Source of the DNA: Cyanobium sp. FACHB-13342
GTDB taxonomy: Bacteria; Cyanobacteriota; Cyanobacteriia; PCC-6307; Cyanobiaceae
Assembly: GCF_014697415.1 (NCBI RefSeq)
Contig: NZ_JACJRT010000010.1
Coordinates: 1-35,949, forward strand
Direction of reading: 5' to 3'
DNA length: 35,949 bases
Positions 1 through 5,809 of this stretch are shown here, piece by piece (the first letter of the stretch is position 1; every line of letters starts with the position of its first letter). The position numbers and the translations under genes were made by a program. The notes under the pieces were generated by a model. It worked only from the letters and a program-made list of their open reading frames with translations, did no database searches and had not been told where the DNA came from.

Positions 1-129
1 TTTGAAACCTTCTACACGAAGAACATTCTTCTGAATGAAGGTCTGCGTGCCTGGATGGCACCGGCTGACCAGCCGCACGAAAACTTCGTCTTCCCTGAAG
101 AGGTTCTGCCCCGCGGCAACGCCCTCTGA
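1..129 (+). CDS. psbD: Photosystem II D2 protein, C-terminal end only (left-truncated)
   Basis: The first 42 codons read as the C-terminus of the D2 reaction-centre protein, including the segments [14 protein letters not shown] and [11 protein letters not shown], which are near-invariant in this family. D2 pairs with D1 in the thylakoid membrane and binds the chlorophylls, pheophytin and quinone of photosystem II. Only the extrinsic tail is in the window; the membrane helices lie to the left. In the usual cyanobacterial psbD-psbC operon psbC begins inside the end of psbD. Here no psbC reading frame overlaps or follows, and a strong terminator sits about 30 bases after the stop. This is therefore most likely the second, monocistronic psbD copy that many cyanobacteria carry. 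The identity is certain; the copy assignment is inferred from context. Confidence 0.96.
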
Positions 130-159
130 TTCCTGGGTTCACTCGGTTTTGGATTGCTC

Positions 160-186
160 AAAGCGCCTCCACGGGGGCGCTTTTTT
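160..186 (+). terminator. Rho-independent terminator of psbD
   Basis: An 8-bp perfect stem, AAAGCGCC (160-167) with GGCGCTTT (176-183), is followed directly by a T run to 186. It lies 31 bases after the psbD stop, so it ends the psbD transcript before the non-coding stretch downstream. Confidence 0.88.
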
Positions 187-209
187 CTTGGCTACATTTC
201 AGGGGTTCT

Positions 210-276
210 GTCAGCAGTGATGTGGTGCCGTTCGTGCCTTCGGGCCCGGCTGGCGCCGAAGGCATCGCCGGCTGAC
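210..276 (+). ncRNA. Candidate structured RNA element (nested stem-loop)
   Basis: Three nested complementary arms are visible: GTCAGC 210-215 with GCTGAC 271-276, GATG 219-222 with CATC 263-266, and CCTTCGG 237-243 with CCGAAGG 256-262. With G236-C263 and T235-A264 used instead of the GATG/CATC pairing, the apical stem becomes 9 bp. The fold is directly followed by a strong Shine-Dalgarno and mini-ORF, the layout of a riboswitch or leader element. It does not match any class I can name: the glutamine-riboswitch core GACGGAAGTAGG is absent. Confidence 0.35.
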
Positions 277-302
277 GCCAATCCCCACAGGAGGAGGTGC
301 CC

Positions 303-356
303 GTGAGTTCCAGTTGTTTCACCCAGGGTCTGCTGATCGCGGAGAACGCCCTCTAG
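303..356 (+). CDS. Possible 17-residue leader peptide (mini-ORF)
   Basis: A GTG codon at 303 opens a 17-codon frame (MSSSCFTQGLLIAENAL, stop TAG 354-356). A repeated, near-perfect Shine-Dalgarno, AGGAGGAGG at 289-297, lies at a workable distance upstream, far stronger than those of most genes here. The peptide has no recognisable domain. A short translated frame placed between a folded element (210-276) and a long hairpin (389-428) resembles a leader-peptide or attenuator arrangement, but this is inference. It could also be chance in GC-rich DNA. Confidence 0.3.
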   Translation: MSSSCFTQGLLIAENAL

Positions 357-388
357 TTGGTTTCGCGGCTGAATCAGGCCCGGCGAGA

Positions 389-428
389 GCCCCCGGTGCT
401 GCGGTCTTCGGACCCCGGCACCGGGGGC
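389..428 (+). promoter_or_regulatory. Long hairpin with TTCG tetraloop in the porin leader
   Basis: An 11-bp perfect stem, 389-399 with 418-428, is continued inward by a G-T and a G-C pair, one C-C mismatch, and GGTC/GACC closing a TTCG tetraloop at 407-410. There is no T run afterwards, so it is not a simple terminator. It should fold very stably in RNA and may be a transcript-stabilising, attenuating or small-RNA element. Confidence 0.5.
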
Positions 429-523
429 ATCGTTCATGGAGCCTGCCCCCGGAGCTGCGTGTCATTGTGCGCAGTGGCACAGGGCCAGGGGCTGGGGCTG
501 TGATACCGGGTCAAGATGTGTGC

Positions 524-550
524 GGCGCATTGCGCCTACTCGTGTGAGGA
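524..550 (+). promoter_or_regulatory. Yfr1 small-RNA target site overlapping the porin ribosome-binding site
   Basis: GTGTGAGGA at 542-550 is perfectly complementary over 9 bases to the ultraconserved unpaired loop of the cyanobacterial small RNA Yfr1 (ACUCCUCACAC). The GAGGA part is also the Shine-Dalgarno of the porin, whose ATG is at 555. A 13-base hairpin, GGCGC-ATT-GCGCC at 524-536, sits just upstream and may hold the site open. Published work on Prochlorococcus MED4 found that Yfr1 represses two som porin mRNAs by this type of pairing near the start codon. The complementarity is seen directly; regulation in this organism is inferred. The yfr1 gene itself is not in the window. Confidence 0.7.
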
Positions 551-554
551 ACCC

Positions 555-2099
555 ATGAAACTCTTTAAGCAACTCCTGGTTGCTCCTGCAGCTCTTGGTC
601 TGCTGGCCCCTGTGGCCGCTACCGCTGCCGAGCTCAACCTGGACGGCGTCAACAAGTACGCCGCCGAGGAGCAAGTCACCAGCATCTCCCAGTTCTCTGA
701 CGTCAAGCCCACCGACTGGGCTTACCAGGCTCTGTCCAACCTGATCGAGCGCTACGGCTGCGTTGCTGGTTATCCCGATGGCACCTACAAGGGTGGCCGG
801 GCCATGACCCGCTTTGAAGCGGCTGCTCTGCTCAACGCTTGCCTCGACCGCGTCACCGAAGTGACCGACGAGCTCAAGAAGCTGATGGCTGAGTTCGAGA
901 AGGAACTCGCCATCCTCAAGGGCCGCGTGGACGGTCTTGAGGCCAAAGTGGGCGAACTGGAAGCCAACCAGTTCTCCACCACCACCAAGCTGAAGGGGAT
1001 CGCCACCTTCACCATCGGCGGTGCCTCCAACGGTGTCGTCAACCCAATTGCGAACCAGACCGTTGCTGCTGCAGCAACCGGTCTCCCTGTTGTCACCCCC
1101 GCCGCTGTCCAGGCTGAGCGCGTCGCGTTCAACTACGACGTCAAGCTGATGCTGGACACCAGCTTCACCGGCAAGGACCTGCTGCGCACCACCCTGCGCT
1201 CCGGCAACGCCGGTGGCTCGGTGTTCGGTGGTGGCGGTTCCGCCCTGCTTGAGAGCTACTTCCAGCAGGAAGGCAACGGCAACGACACCGTCACGATCGA
1301 TCGCCTCTTCTACCAGTTCCCGATCGGTGAAAACTTCACCGGTACCTTCGGTGCCAAGGTGAGCCAGGGCGACATGCTGGCCATGTGGCCCAGCGTGTAC
1401 CCCGCTGATTCGATCCTGGATCGTTTCACCACCGCCGGTGCCAACGGTGCTTACAACCTCAACCTGGGTGCCGGTGCCGGTATCTGGTACGAGAAGGAAG
1501 GCTTCAGCGTTAGCGTGAGCTACGTCTCCAACGAGTACGCCGCTCCCTACAGCTACCAAACTGAGATCACCGGTGGCGGCCTCGGTGATGGCAGCACTAC
1601 CACGGTTCAAGTCGGCTACGCCGGCAACAACTGGGGTGCCGCTTTTGCTTACAACTACACCGAAGCGGCCAGCTTGGTTGGCAACTTCAGCTTCCTGCCC
1701 ACCCAACTTGACGTCTACAACACCGCAGGCGTCAACAACTACGCCCTGAGTGCCTACTGGCAGCCTGAGGAGTCCGGTTGGATCCCCTCGATCAGTGCCG
1801 GTGTGGGTGCCCAGCAGTTCAACGGTGACTCCAATGTCTCCGATGATGCTTGGTCCTGGATGGTTGGCCTGCAGTGGGCCGACGCGATCATCAAGGGCAA
1901 TGCCTTCGGCATCGGCCTGGGTGAAGCCAACACCGAATTCAACCAGTTTGCTTTCGAAGTTTGGTACAAGTTCCAGGTCACCGACAACATCAGCGTGACC
2001 CCCGCGATCTTCTGGATCGAGAACGGTGGTGCAGATGTTTTCGCTGGTACTACCGAAGACAGCTTCGGCGCCGTGCTGAAGACCACCTTCAAGTTCTGA
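555..2099 (+). CDS. SLH-domain outer-membrane porin (Som / iron-uptake-porin type)
   Basis: This 514-residue protein has the cyanobacterial porin layout. A signal peptide at about 1-25 ends near VAATAAE. An SLH domain at about 45-100 (FSDVKPTDWAYQAL, AGYPDGTY, MTRFEAAALLN) anchors it to peptidoglycan. A charged coiled coil follows at about 100-138, then a Gly/Asn/aromatic-rich region of alternating beta strands to the end. The last residue is Phe (TTFKF), typical of outer-membrane barrels. The role is diffusion of small solutes through the outer membrane. I chose the ATG at 555 because it starts the signal peptide and follows a GAGGA Shine-Dalgarno; an in-frame upstream ATG at 516 adds 13 unlikely residues. 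The gene has its own leader and terminators and stands alone. Its Shine-Dalgarno lies within a Yfr1-complementary site. Confidence 0.93.
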   Translation: MKLFKQLLVAPAALGLLAPVAATAAELNLDGVNKYAAEEQVTSISQFSDVKPTDWAYQALSNLIERYGCVAGYPDGTYKGGRAMTRFEAAALLNACLDRVTEVTDELKKLMAEFEKELAILKGRVDGLEAKVGELEANQFSTTTKLKGIATFTIGGASNGVVNPIANQTVAAAATGLPVVTPAAVQAERVAFNYDVKLMLDTSFTGKDLLRTTLRSGNAGGSVFGGGGSALLESYFQQEGNGNDTVTIDRLFYQFPIGENFTGTFGAKVSQGDMLAMWPSVYPADSILDRFTTAGANGAYNLNLGAGAGIWYEKEGFSVSVSYVSNEYAAPYSYQTEITGGGLGDGSTTTVQVGYAGNNWGAAFAYNYTEAASLVGNFSFLPTQLDVYNTAGVNNYALSAYWQPEESGWIPSISAGVGAQQFNGDSNVSDDAWSWMVGLQWADAIIKGNAFGIGLGEANTEFNQFAFEVWYKFQVTDNISVTPAIFWIENGGADVFAGTTEDSFGAVLKTTFKF

Positions 2100-2115
2100 T
2101 CCTCAGAACCAACTG

Positions 2116-2144
2116 GGGCCGGATCCCTCACACATCTCCGGCCC
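2116..2144 (+). terminator. Hairpin after porin (possible first terminator or mRNA-stabilising stem)
   Basis: GGGCCGGA (2116-2123) pairs perfectly with TCCGGCCC (2137-2144), 17 bases after the porin stop. Only a short, mixed pyrimidine tract follows, so termination would be weak. It may mainly protect the 3' end from nucleases, with the better terminator at 2177-2202 downstream. Confidence 0.5.
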
Positions 2145-2176
2145 TTCGTCCTCCACTTCTCAACACACCCTCAATC

Positions 2177-2202
2177 AACCCCGGCTCGCGCTGGGGTTTT
2201 TT
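2177..2202 (+). terminator. Rho-independent terminator of the porin gene
   Basis: AACCCC (2177-2182) pairs with GGGGTT (2193-2198). The stem continues inward through a G-T pair and two G-C pairs to a TCGC loop, giving about 9 bp, and a run of six T (2197-2202) overlaps its 3' side. Confidence 0.85.
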
Positions 2203-2251
2203 GTTGGCTGCCGATTCTCCTGGGCGTCGCGGCCTGCGTTCCTAAAGTCGC

Positions 2252-2977
2252 GTGCAAAGCCCTGTTGCATGCGGAGGCGTTTCCCTGGCTGCTGCTGATT
2301 TCCCTTCCGATCCCTATCGCGTGCTGGGCGTGTCGCCTGCGGCCACCGCTGCCGAGATCAAGGCCGCCTACCGCGCCCTGGTGAAGCGCCATCACCCCGA
2401 TGCCGGCGGTGACGACCGCACCATCCTGGAGCTCAATGCGGCCTGGGAGGTGCTGGGCGATGGGGACCGTCGCCGTCACCATGATCACCGTCATCAGCCT
2501 GTCGCCGCTGCAGAACCCGGGGGGTCTGGTGCCGCCGTCAAGCGCGGCCGCGCCCAGCCTGGTCGTAGTGCCGTCCAAGACACCGCGCTACAGCAGTGGC
2601 TGCAGCTGGTGCATGCGCCGATTGATCGCCTGTTGGCTCAGGTGATCAACCCCTTCCCCTCGCAATTGAAGGCGCTGTCGGCCGATCCTTATGACGACAG
2701 CCTGATGGAGGCTTTCTGCACGTTTTTAGAGCAGGGCCAGGCACGCCTAGAGAAAGTGGAATCGCTCTATCAATCCCAGCCTTGTCCGCCCGGAAGCCAG
2801 GCCTTTGCCCTCGATCTCTACCACTGCCTCAGCCTGGCGAAGGATGCGCTGGCGGAGTTGGAGCGCTACACCATGGGCTATGTGGATTCCTACCTCCACG
2901 ATGGCCGCGAACTCCTGCGCCAGGCCCGCTTGTTGAGGCAAGGCCTCCAGGCCCAGCGGCGGGAATTAGGCCTCTGA
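2252..2977 (+). CDS. J-domain (DnaJ-like) protein
   Basis: The N-terminal part holds a J-domain at about residues 20-75: DPYRVLGV, a helix ending in KAAYRALVKRHHPD with the diagnostic HPD triad at 48-50, then AWEVLGD. J-domains stimulate the ATPase of Hsp70 (DnaK). A basic His/Arg-rich linker follows (about 72-100), then a helical C-terminal region (about 110-241) that I do not recognise. The Gly/Phe, zinc-finger and substrate-binding domains of true DnaJ are absent, so this is a specialised co-chaperone, not DnaJ itself. The start is uncertain. GTG at 2252 is the only standard start in frame before the domain, yet a GGAGG at 2273-2277 lies 7 bases before a CTG at 2285. The last 12 bases overlap the converging O-antigen-ligase-like gene. 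Confidence 0.8.
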   Translation: MQSPVACGGVSLAAADFPSDPYRVLGVSPAATAAEIKAAYRALVKRHHPDAGGDDRTILELNAAWEVLGDGDRRRHHDHRHQPVAAAEPGGSGAAVKRGRAQPGRSAVQDTALQQWLQLVHAPIDRLLAQVINPFPSQLKALSADPYDDSLMEAFCTFLEQGQARLEKVESLYQSQPCPPGSQAFALDLYHCLSLAKDALAELERYTMGYVDSYLHDGRELLRQARLLRQGLQAQRRELGL

Positions 2978-4300
2978 GCTCTCCCTTAGGTTGGCGATCA
3001 AGGCAAGCTCAGGTGAAAACAGGGCGGATAAATATCCGCCTAGAACCATTAACAGCAAGCTGAAGTAAAACGCGGCGAACAACACGGTGTGGGTGGTGAG
3101 CGGAAACAGAATCACGAACAGCGTGGCTCCATAGGGTGATGCCAGGGCCTGGCGTTCGGGCGTGGCCAGGAGAAACCAGCGCCAGCCCAGGCCAATGGCC
3201 AACAGCAATCCAGCCAGCCCAAGCAACCCAGTTTCAGCCGTTACTTCCAGGTAGATGTTATGAGCGTGCTGCGGCTTGCTTCGTTGCTGATGGGGCGCCA
3301 GCTGGGCATACAGTGGATAGGCCGGCCGAAAGGCGTTGATGCCCACACCTGTCAGTGGTCGATCGTGAATCATCTTCAGGCCAGCATCAATCAAGAAGCC
3401 GCGATTACTGCTGAAACGATTGAGCGAATCAAACAGCTGTTTGCTGGCATCCGTATCTGCCGGATTGTCTTGCAGCCGTTGCAAGGAGGACGCCATGTCC
3501 GTGGCGGATGTGGACATCCAGCCCACCCGTTGTTGCAGGGTTGGGGCCAAGGGATAGATGGCCAGCACGGCTGCGATCAGGGTGGCAGCGCCGATCAGGC
3601 GCGTGCGCTTGTTCCAGAGGGTCGAGAGGGCGATCAGCCCCAGCACCAACAGCAGCAGGTTGTTCCGCTGGCCCGAGAGGATCACCGTGACCACCAATCC
3701 GCCGGTCAGGGCGATAGCCCAGCGCTGCCGCTGCCTCAGCGGTTCCCAGAGCACCAGGGGGGTGAGCACCGCCAAAATGATGCCAAAAATGCCATTGGTG
3801 CTGAAGGGGCCATTGATCATCCCCTCCGCTTTCGGCGTGATGCCAAACACATCGGCTCCCGTGATGGCCTGCAGGAGTCCATCGCCGATCCAGGCCGCGA
3901 GCACCACCACCAGGCCTGTTTGCAGCCACTGGTGATCGGCTCGGGTGCGCAAGCCATAGAGCACGCTGATGCCCGCCAGGGCCGCTAGGGCGACGGACGC
4001 GATCTCTCCCCAGCTTTTGCTCGGGGCCAAGGAGGTGGGGATGGAGAGCAGGCCTGGAATCACCAGACACAGCAGCAGGATCCCCAGGCGCCTGGCGGGT
4101 TCGGCCACAGCGGGCAGCTCCCCCCGCAGGCTGATTGCCAGGCCCAGTAGGGCCGAGCCCACCAAGGGCACCCGGTATTCGCCCGGGAAGGGCTGCCAGG
4201 CCACCAGCAGCAAGGCAAACAACCGGCAGAGATTGGGCAGGGTGCAGGCTTGTCTCAGCGCGGCCCGCTTCGGCCACGGCAGGCGGAGCTTGTCCTTCAC
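2966..4300 (-). CDS. O-antigen ligase / polymerase family membrane protein
   Basis: A 444-residue polytopic protein with ten or more hydrophobic segments. It matches the Wzy_C (WaaL/Wzy) family: a buried Arg within SGQRNN at about 209-214, and a large loop at about 250-350 carrying DRPLTGVGINAF and the HAHNIYLEVTAETG block at about 345-358, the conserved His/Asn motif of this family. Members transfer or polymerise undecaprenyl-linked glycans at the periplasmic face of the inner membrane. Specificity (O-antigen ligation, exopolysaccharide polymerisation or protein glycosylation) cannot be read from sequence. Its start lies 4 bases into the end of ndhO upstream, so the two are probably co-transcribed. 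uppP at 29454 recycles the same lipid carrier. Confidence 0.82.
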   Translation of the reverse strand: MKDKLRLPWPKRAALRQACTLPNLCRLFALLLVAWQPFPGEYRVPLVGSALLGLAISLRGELPAVAEPARRLGILLLCLVIPGLLSIPTSLAPSKSWGEIASVALAALAGISVLYGLRTRADHQWLQTGLVVVLAAWIGDGLLQAITGADVFGITPKAEGMINGPFSTNGIFGIILAVLTPLVLWEPLRQRQRWAIALTGGLVVTVILSGQRNNLLLLVLGLIALSTLWNKRTRLIGAATLIAAVLAIYPLAPTLQQRVGWMSTSATDMASSLQRLQDNPADTDASKQLFDSLNRFSSNRGFLIDAGLKMIHDRPLTGVGINAFRPAYPLYAQLAPHQQRSKPQHAHNIYLEVTAETGLLGLAGLLLAIGLGWRWFLLATPERQALASPYGATLFVILFPLTTHTVLFAAFYFSLLLMVLGGYLSALFSPELALIANLRESSEA

Positions 4301-4557
4301 GCGCTAAACGCTTCCAGCTGATCCAGTCGCAGCCACACATCGGGCACGGGGCGTCGCCAGCGCAATTGGGCGTACTCCCCCTTGACGGCCAGGATTTCCC
4401 CAGGGCCCTCCACCACATAACCCGGCAGGGGGGACTCGCTGGCAGCCGCTTCCAGGCTGCCGGCGTAGGCCGTTGGTTTGACCCGCACCAGGCTGCCCTT
4501 CTTGAGCGGTGCTGGCGCTGCGTTGGTGGGGCTCACCGCGGCGGTGGGATCGGCCAT
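4297..4557 (-). CDS. ndhO: NAD(P)H-quinone oxidoreductase subunit O
   Basis: This 86-residue protein matches NdhO in length and in its conserved core: LKKGSLVRVKPTAY, the SPLPGYVVEGPGEIL segment, KGEYAQLRW, and the ending VWLRLDQLEAF. NdhO is a small oxygenic-phototroph-specific subunit of the NDH-1 complex, attached near its ferredoxin-docking side on the thylakoid membrane. NDH-1 drives cyclic electron flow and respiration. The first ~18 residues (Pro/Ala-rich) are variable. It is the first gene of a minus-strand pair with the O-antigen-ligase-like gene, overlapping it by 4 bases. A divergent spacer of 93 bases with an inverted repeat separates it from the SDR gene. Confidence 0.92.
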   Translation of the reverse strand: MADPTAAVSPTNAAPAPLKKGSLVRVKPTAYAGSLEAAASESPLPGYVVEGPGEILAVKGEYAQLRWRRPVPDVWLRLDQLEAFSA

Positions 4558-4577
4558 GGACGACAGAGAAAGGCTCT

Positions 4578-4616
4578 CGTCAGGCTAAGGCCGGAGGCCA
4601 CGGGCCCGGCCTGACG
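4578..4616. repeat. Inverted repeat in the divergent ndhO / SDR promoter region
   Basis: CGTCAGGC at 4578-4585 and GCCTGACG at 4609-4616 are perfect inverted copies 23 bases apart. The GC-rich interior (GGCCGGAGGCC) can form its own small fold. The position between two divergent genes would suit an operator, or a hairpin in the ndhO leader. No known regulator consensus is recognised. Confidence 0.4.
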
Positions 4617-4650
4617 ACCTAGCCTCCCCTGCACGCATGGGGATGAACGG

Positions 4651-5586
4651 ATGCGCCTGTTGCTGCTGGGCTGCTCGGGGTTTGTGGGGCGCGAGCTGGT
4701 GCCGTTTCTGCTGGAACTCGGCCACGAGGTGACCCTGGTGAGCCGCCAGCCCCAGCCCTTCCCCGCCCTGGTGGGCAAGCGCCTCGCCTGCATCCGCCTT
4801 GATCCGGCCGATCCCGCCAGTTGGGCCCATAACGGGCTCGAGGCGGCCCTGGCCCAGGCCGAGGGTGTGGTGAATCTGGCCGGAGAGCCGATTGCTGAGC
4901 GCCGCTGGACCCCAACCCATTGCGAACTGCTGCTGCAGAGCCGGGTGCGCACCACCGAGCTGCTCGTCGCCGCTATGGCGCGGCAGGACCGCCCTCCCGC
5001 GGTGCTTGTCAATGGCTCTGCCGTGGGCTTCTACGGCTCCAGCCTCGAATCCCGGTTCTCCGAGGCGAGCCCCGCTGGCCGCGATTTTCTGGCGCAGATC
5101 TGTCAGCGCTGGGAAGCGGCCGCAGATCAGGTGCCCCCCGGCTGCCGCCTGGTGACCCTGCGCATTGGCATTGTGCTGGGGCCCGATGGGGGCGCTCTCG
5201 GCAAAATGCTGCCGGTGTTCCGCATGGGGTTTGGCGGGCCGATCGGATCCGGTCGCCAGTGGATGAGCTGGATTCACCGCCACGACCTCTGCCGCCTGAT
5301 CGCGACGGCGTTGGAGGATTCCGCCTACAGCGGCACCTACAACGCGGTGAGTCCGGAGCCCGCCACCATGGGCGTCTTCGCTGCTGCCCTGGGCAAGGCG
5401 TTGGGCAGGCCCAGTCTGCTGCCGGTGCCGGGACCGATCCTGCAGCTGCTGCTCGGGGATGGGGCCCAGGTGGTGCTGGAAGGTCAGCAGGTGCTGCCGG
5501 AGCGGCTGCTGGCCCAGGGCTTCCCGTTCCAGTACCCCGGGCTCAGCGCTGCCCTCGCCGCTGCCACCAGCCCAGCAGCCCACTGA
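4651..5586 (+). CDS. TIGR01777-type NAD(P)-binding SDR epimerase-family protein
   Basis: A 311-residue short-chain dehydrogenase-like protein. The Rossmann motif is at the very start (GCSGFVG, residues 7-13). It has the family signatures GVVNLAGEPIAERRW, LVNGSAVGFYG, the RIGIVLGPDGGALGKMLPVFRMGFGGPIGSGRQWMSW-like stretch near residues 170-205, and YNAVSPEPATM. This is the TIGR01777 (SDR39U1-like) family, often mislabelled cell-division inhibitor SulA in cyanobacteria. Its substrate is not established. ATG 4651 is chosen because the nucleotide-binding motif starts at once after it; two ATGs just upstream are out of frame. The last 44 bases overlap the converging small membrane protein gene. 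Confidence 0.85.
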   Translation: MRLLLLGCSGFVGRELVPFLLELGHEVTLVSRQPQPFPALVGKRLACIRLDPADPASWAHNGLEAALAQAEGVVNLAGEPIAERRWTPTHCELLLQSRVRTTELLVAAMARQDRPPAVLVNGSAVGFYGSSLESRFSEASPAGRDFLAQICQRWEAAADQVPPGCRLVTLRIGIVLGPDGGALGKMLPVFRMGFGGPIGSGRQWMSWIHRHDLCRLIATALEDSAYSGTYNAVSPEPATMGVFAAALGKALGRPSLLPVPGPILQLLLGDGAQVVLEGQQVLPERLLAQGFPFQYPGLSAALAAATSPAAH

Positions 5587-5809
5587 GCAGGGCGGCGCCC
5601 ATCAGCAGACCGATCGCCGGGGTGAACAGGGGCTCCCACAGCCGTTGGAACAGCGCCAGGGGCGCCTCCACGTGCTGGCTGTGCAGGGCCACGGCCGTGG
5701 CAAACCAGATCGCCCCAGCGATCACCACGAACACATCCACCACCAGCACCGTGTCCATGGCGCCCTTGAGCTGCTGCAGGGGCCCGGGAGAGGGGTTCGG
5801 AGTGGTCAT
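5543..5809 (-). CDS. Small two-helix membrane protein of unknown function
   Basis: An 88-residue protein with two hydrophobic stretches, about 21-42 (TVLVVDVFVVIAGAIWFATAVA) and 60-80 (PLFTPAIGLLMGAALLSGLLG), and a basic C-terminus, so it probably lies in a membrane as a hairpin. I do not recognise the family with confidence. It is the last gene of a minus-strand run: its ATG overlaps the stop of the LpxB-related gene by 4 bases (ATGA type), implying translational coupling. Its final 44 bases run antisense into the SDR gene. The good coupling and normal composition support it as real. Confidence 0.7.
   Translation of the reverse strand: MTTPNPSPGPLQQLKGAMDTVLVVDVFVVIAGAIWFATAVALHSQHVEAPLALFQRLWEPLFTPAIGLLMGAALLSGLLGWWQRRGQR

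Larger units (their letters stand above)
187..554 (+). other. Structured non-coding stretch between psbD and the porin gene (5' leader or small RNA region)
   Basis: No convincing protein-coding gene fills these 368 bases, but they are rich in RNA structure. From left to right I see a nested stem-loop at 210-276, a Shine-Dalgarno plus 17-codon mini-ORF at 289-356, a long TTCG-tetraloop hairpin at 389-428, a 13-base hairpin at 524-536, and a Yfr1-complementary site at 542-550. No tRNA, tmRNA tag, SRP RNA or RNase P signature is visible. The likely role is a long 5' untranslated leader of the porin mRNA, or a separate small RNA followed by a short leader. I could not identify a strong promoter by eye, and the transcription start is unknown. 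Confidence 0.5.

Noticed and set aside
130-250. psbC start overlapping psbD
   Set aside because: No frame after or overlapping the psbD end reads as the CP43 N-terminus, and a terminator intervenes.
206-360. Glutamine riboswitch / downstream-peptide RNA
   Set aside because: A folded element followed by a short ORF fits the general layout in marine Synechococcus, but the conserved GACGGAAGTAGG core and closing CGTTC/GAACG stem are not present.
206-540. Two-piece tmRNA, 6S RNA, SRP RNA or RNase P RNA in the psbD-porin spacer
   Set aside because: No tag-peptide codons, TpsiC-like GGTTCGA, GGAAGGAAGCAG or GAGGAAAGTCC signatures could be found.
462-1706. 414-codon open frame antisense to the porin gene
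   Set aside because: It is the GC-rich third-position shadow of the porin. The peptide is Gly/Val/Glu-rich with no domain, and the plus strand is clearly coding.
4651-5586. Calling the SDR protein cell-division inhibitor SulA
   Set aside because: That label is a legacy annotation. The protein is a Rossmann-fold TIGR01777 member and has no similarity to the LexA-controlled SulA of enterobacteria.
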